Source of the DNA: Bacillus sp. cl95
GTDB taxonomy: Bacteria > Bacillota > Bacilli > Bacillales > Cytobacillaceae
Length of the DNA: 64,000 nt
Direction: 5' to 3'
Assembly (NCBI RefSeq): GCF_900115925.1
Contig: NZ_FOYF01000003.1
Span: 318,721 to 382,720 of the forward strand
A program made the position numbers and the translations under genes. Of this stretch, positions 63,962-64,000 are shown one piece after another. Each line of letters begins with the position of its first letter. Within the stretch, counting starts at the first letter, position 1. A model generated the notes under the pieces. It was given only the letters and a program-made list of their open reading frames with translations. It was not told the origin of the DNA and made no database searches.

Positions 63962-64000
63962 TGAATTCCCCCCCTAATAAAAACACTTTATACACTTTAC

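Overview
The window is chromosomal DNA from a low-GC, spore-forming Firmicute of the Bacillaceae. It carries four small acid-soluble spore protein genes (sspP, sspO, sspN, tlp), a CotM-like coat protein, a GerA-type germinant receptor operon, a SigB-type promoter before an RsbR paralogue, and strong AGGAGG ribosome binding sites. From about 7 to 34 kb the gene order follows the Bacillus subtilis cotM-sspP-sspO-citB-yneN-tlp-yneP-yneQ-yneR-yneS(plsY)-yneT-parE-parC block, with accessory genes set between the conserved ones.

Region by region. 0-2 kb: ABC transporter genes resembling the clade proposed to carry selenium oxyanions, then a flavin-type oxidase fold protein. 2.1-6.7 kb: divergent MocR-type regulator, a MITE-like repeat, two tiny coupled ORFs, and the threonine catabolic pair kbl-tdh. 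7-9.3 kb: a SelW-like selenoprotein gene with in-frame UGA and a SECIS-like hairpin, cotM, and selA. 9.3-34.5 kb: the spore/aconitase/topoisomerase IV backbone. Its insertions are an ABC-F ATPase with an attenuator-like leader, a double AAA+ ATPase, a diguanylate cyclase, a CapA-like protein, a HesB-like selenoprotein (second in-frame UGA), an RsbR paralogue and a GH18 protein. 34.5-36.5 kb: a secreted protein, a staygreen-family protein and a membrane protein. 36.5-40.3 kb: AT-rich, partly decayed DNA with an aldo/keto reductase, an intact SDR, a frameshifted merR and an SDR remnant. 40.4-45.5 kb: a B-family heme-copper oxidase operon with heme O synthase, SCO-like and His/Met-rich membrane proteins. 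45.6-48.4 kb: cysteine desulfidase-like, Gmad2 lipoprotein and hpt genes. 48.5-54.5 kb: a compact heterocycloanthracin-type TOMM (thiazole/oxazole peptide) cluster. 54.9-64 kb: DUF2935 and DUF2238 proteins, the GerA operon, an RNase J, and a histidine phosphatase.

The main biological themes are three. (1) Selenium use: selA, two selenoprotein genes that conventional gene callers would truncate, and a possible selenium uptake transporter, all in 25 kb; selB, selC and selD are not in the window. (2) A B-family terminal oxidase-like enzyme whose helix VI tyrosine is asparagine (N237) while all heme and CuB histidines and the CuA site are kept, the pattern expected of a nitric oxide reductase derived from an oxygen reductase. 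(3) A four-gene TOMM cluster whose precursor has 11 cysteines at exact three-residue spacing and which lacks a linked exporter.
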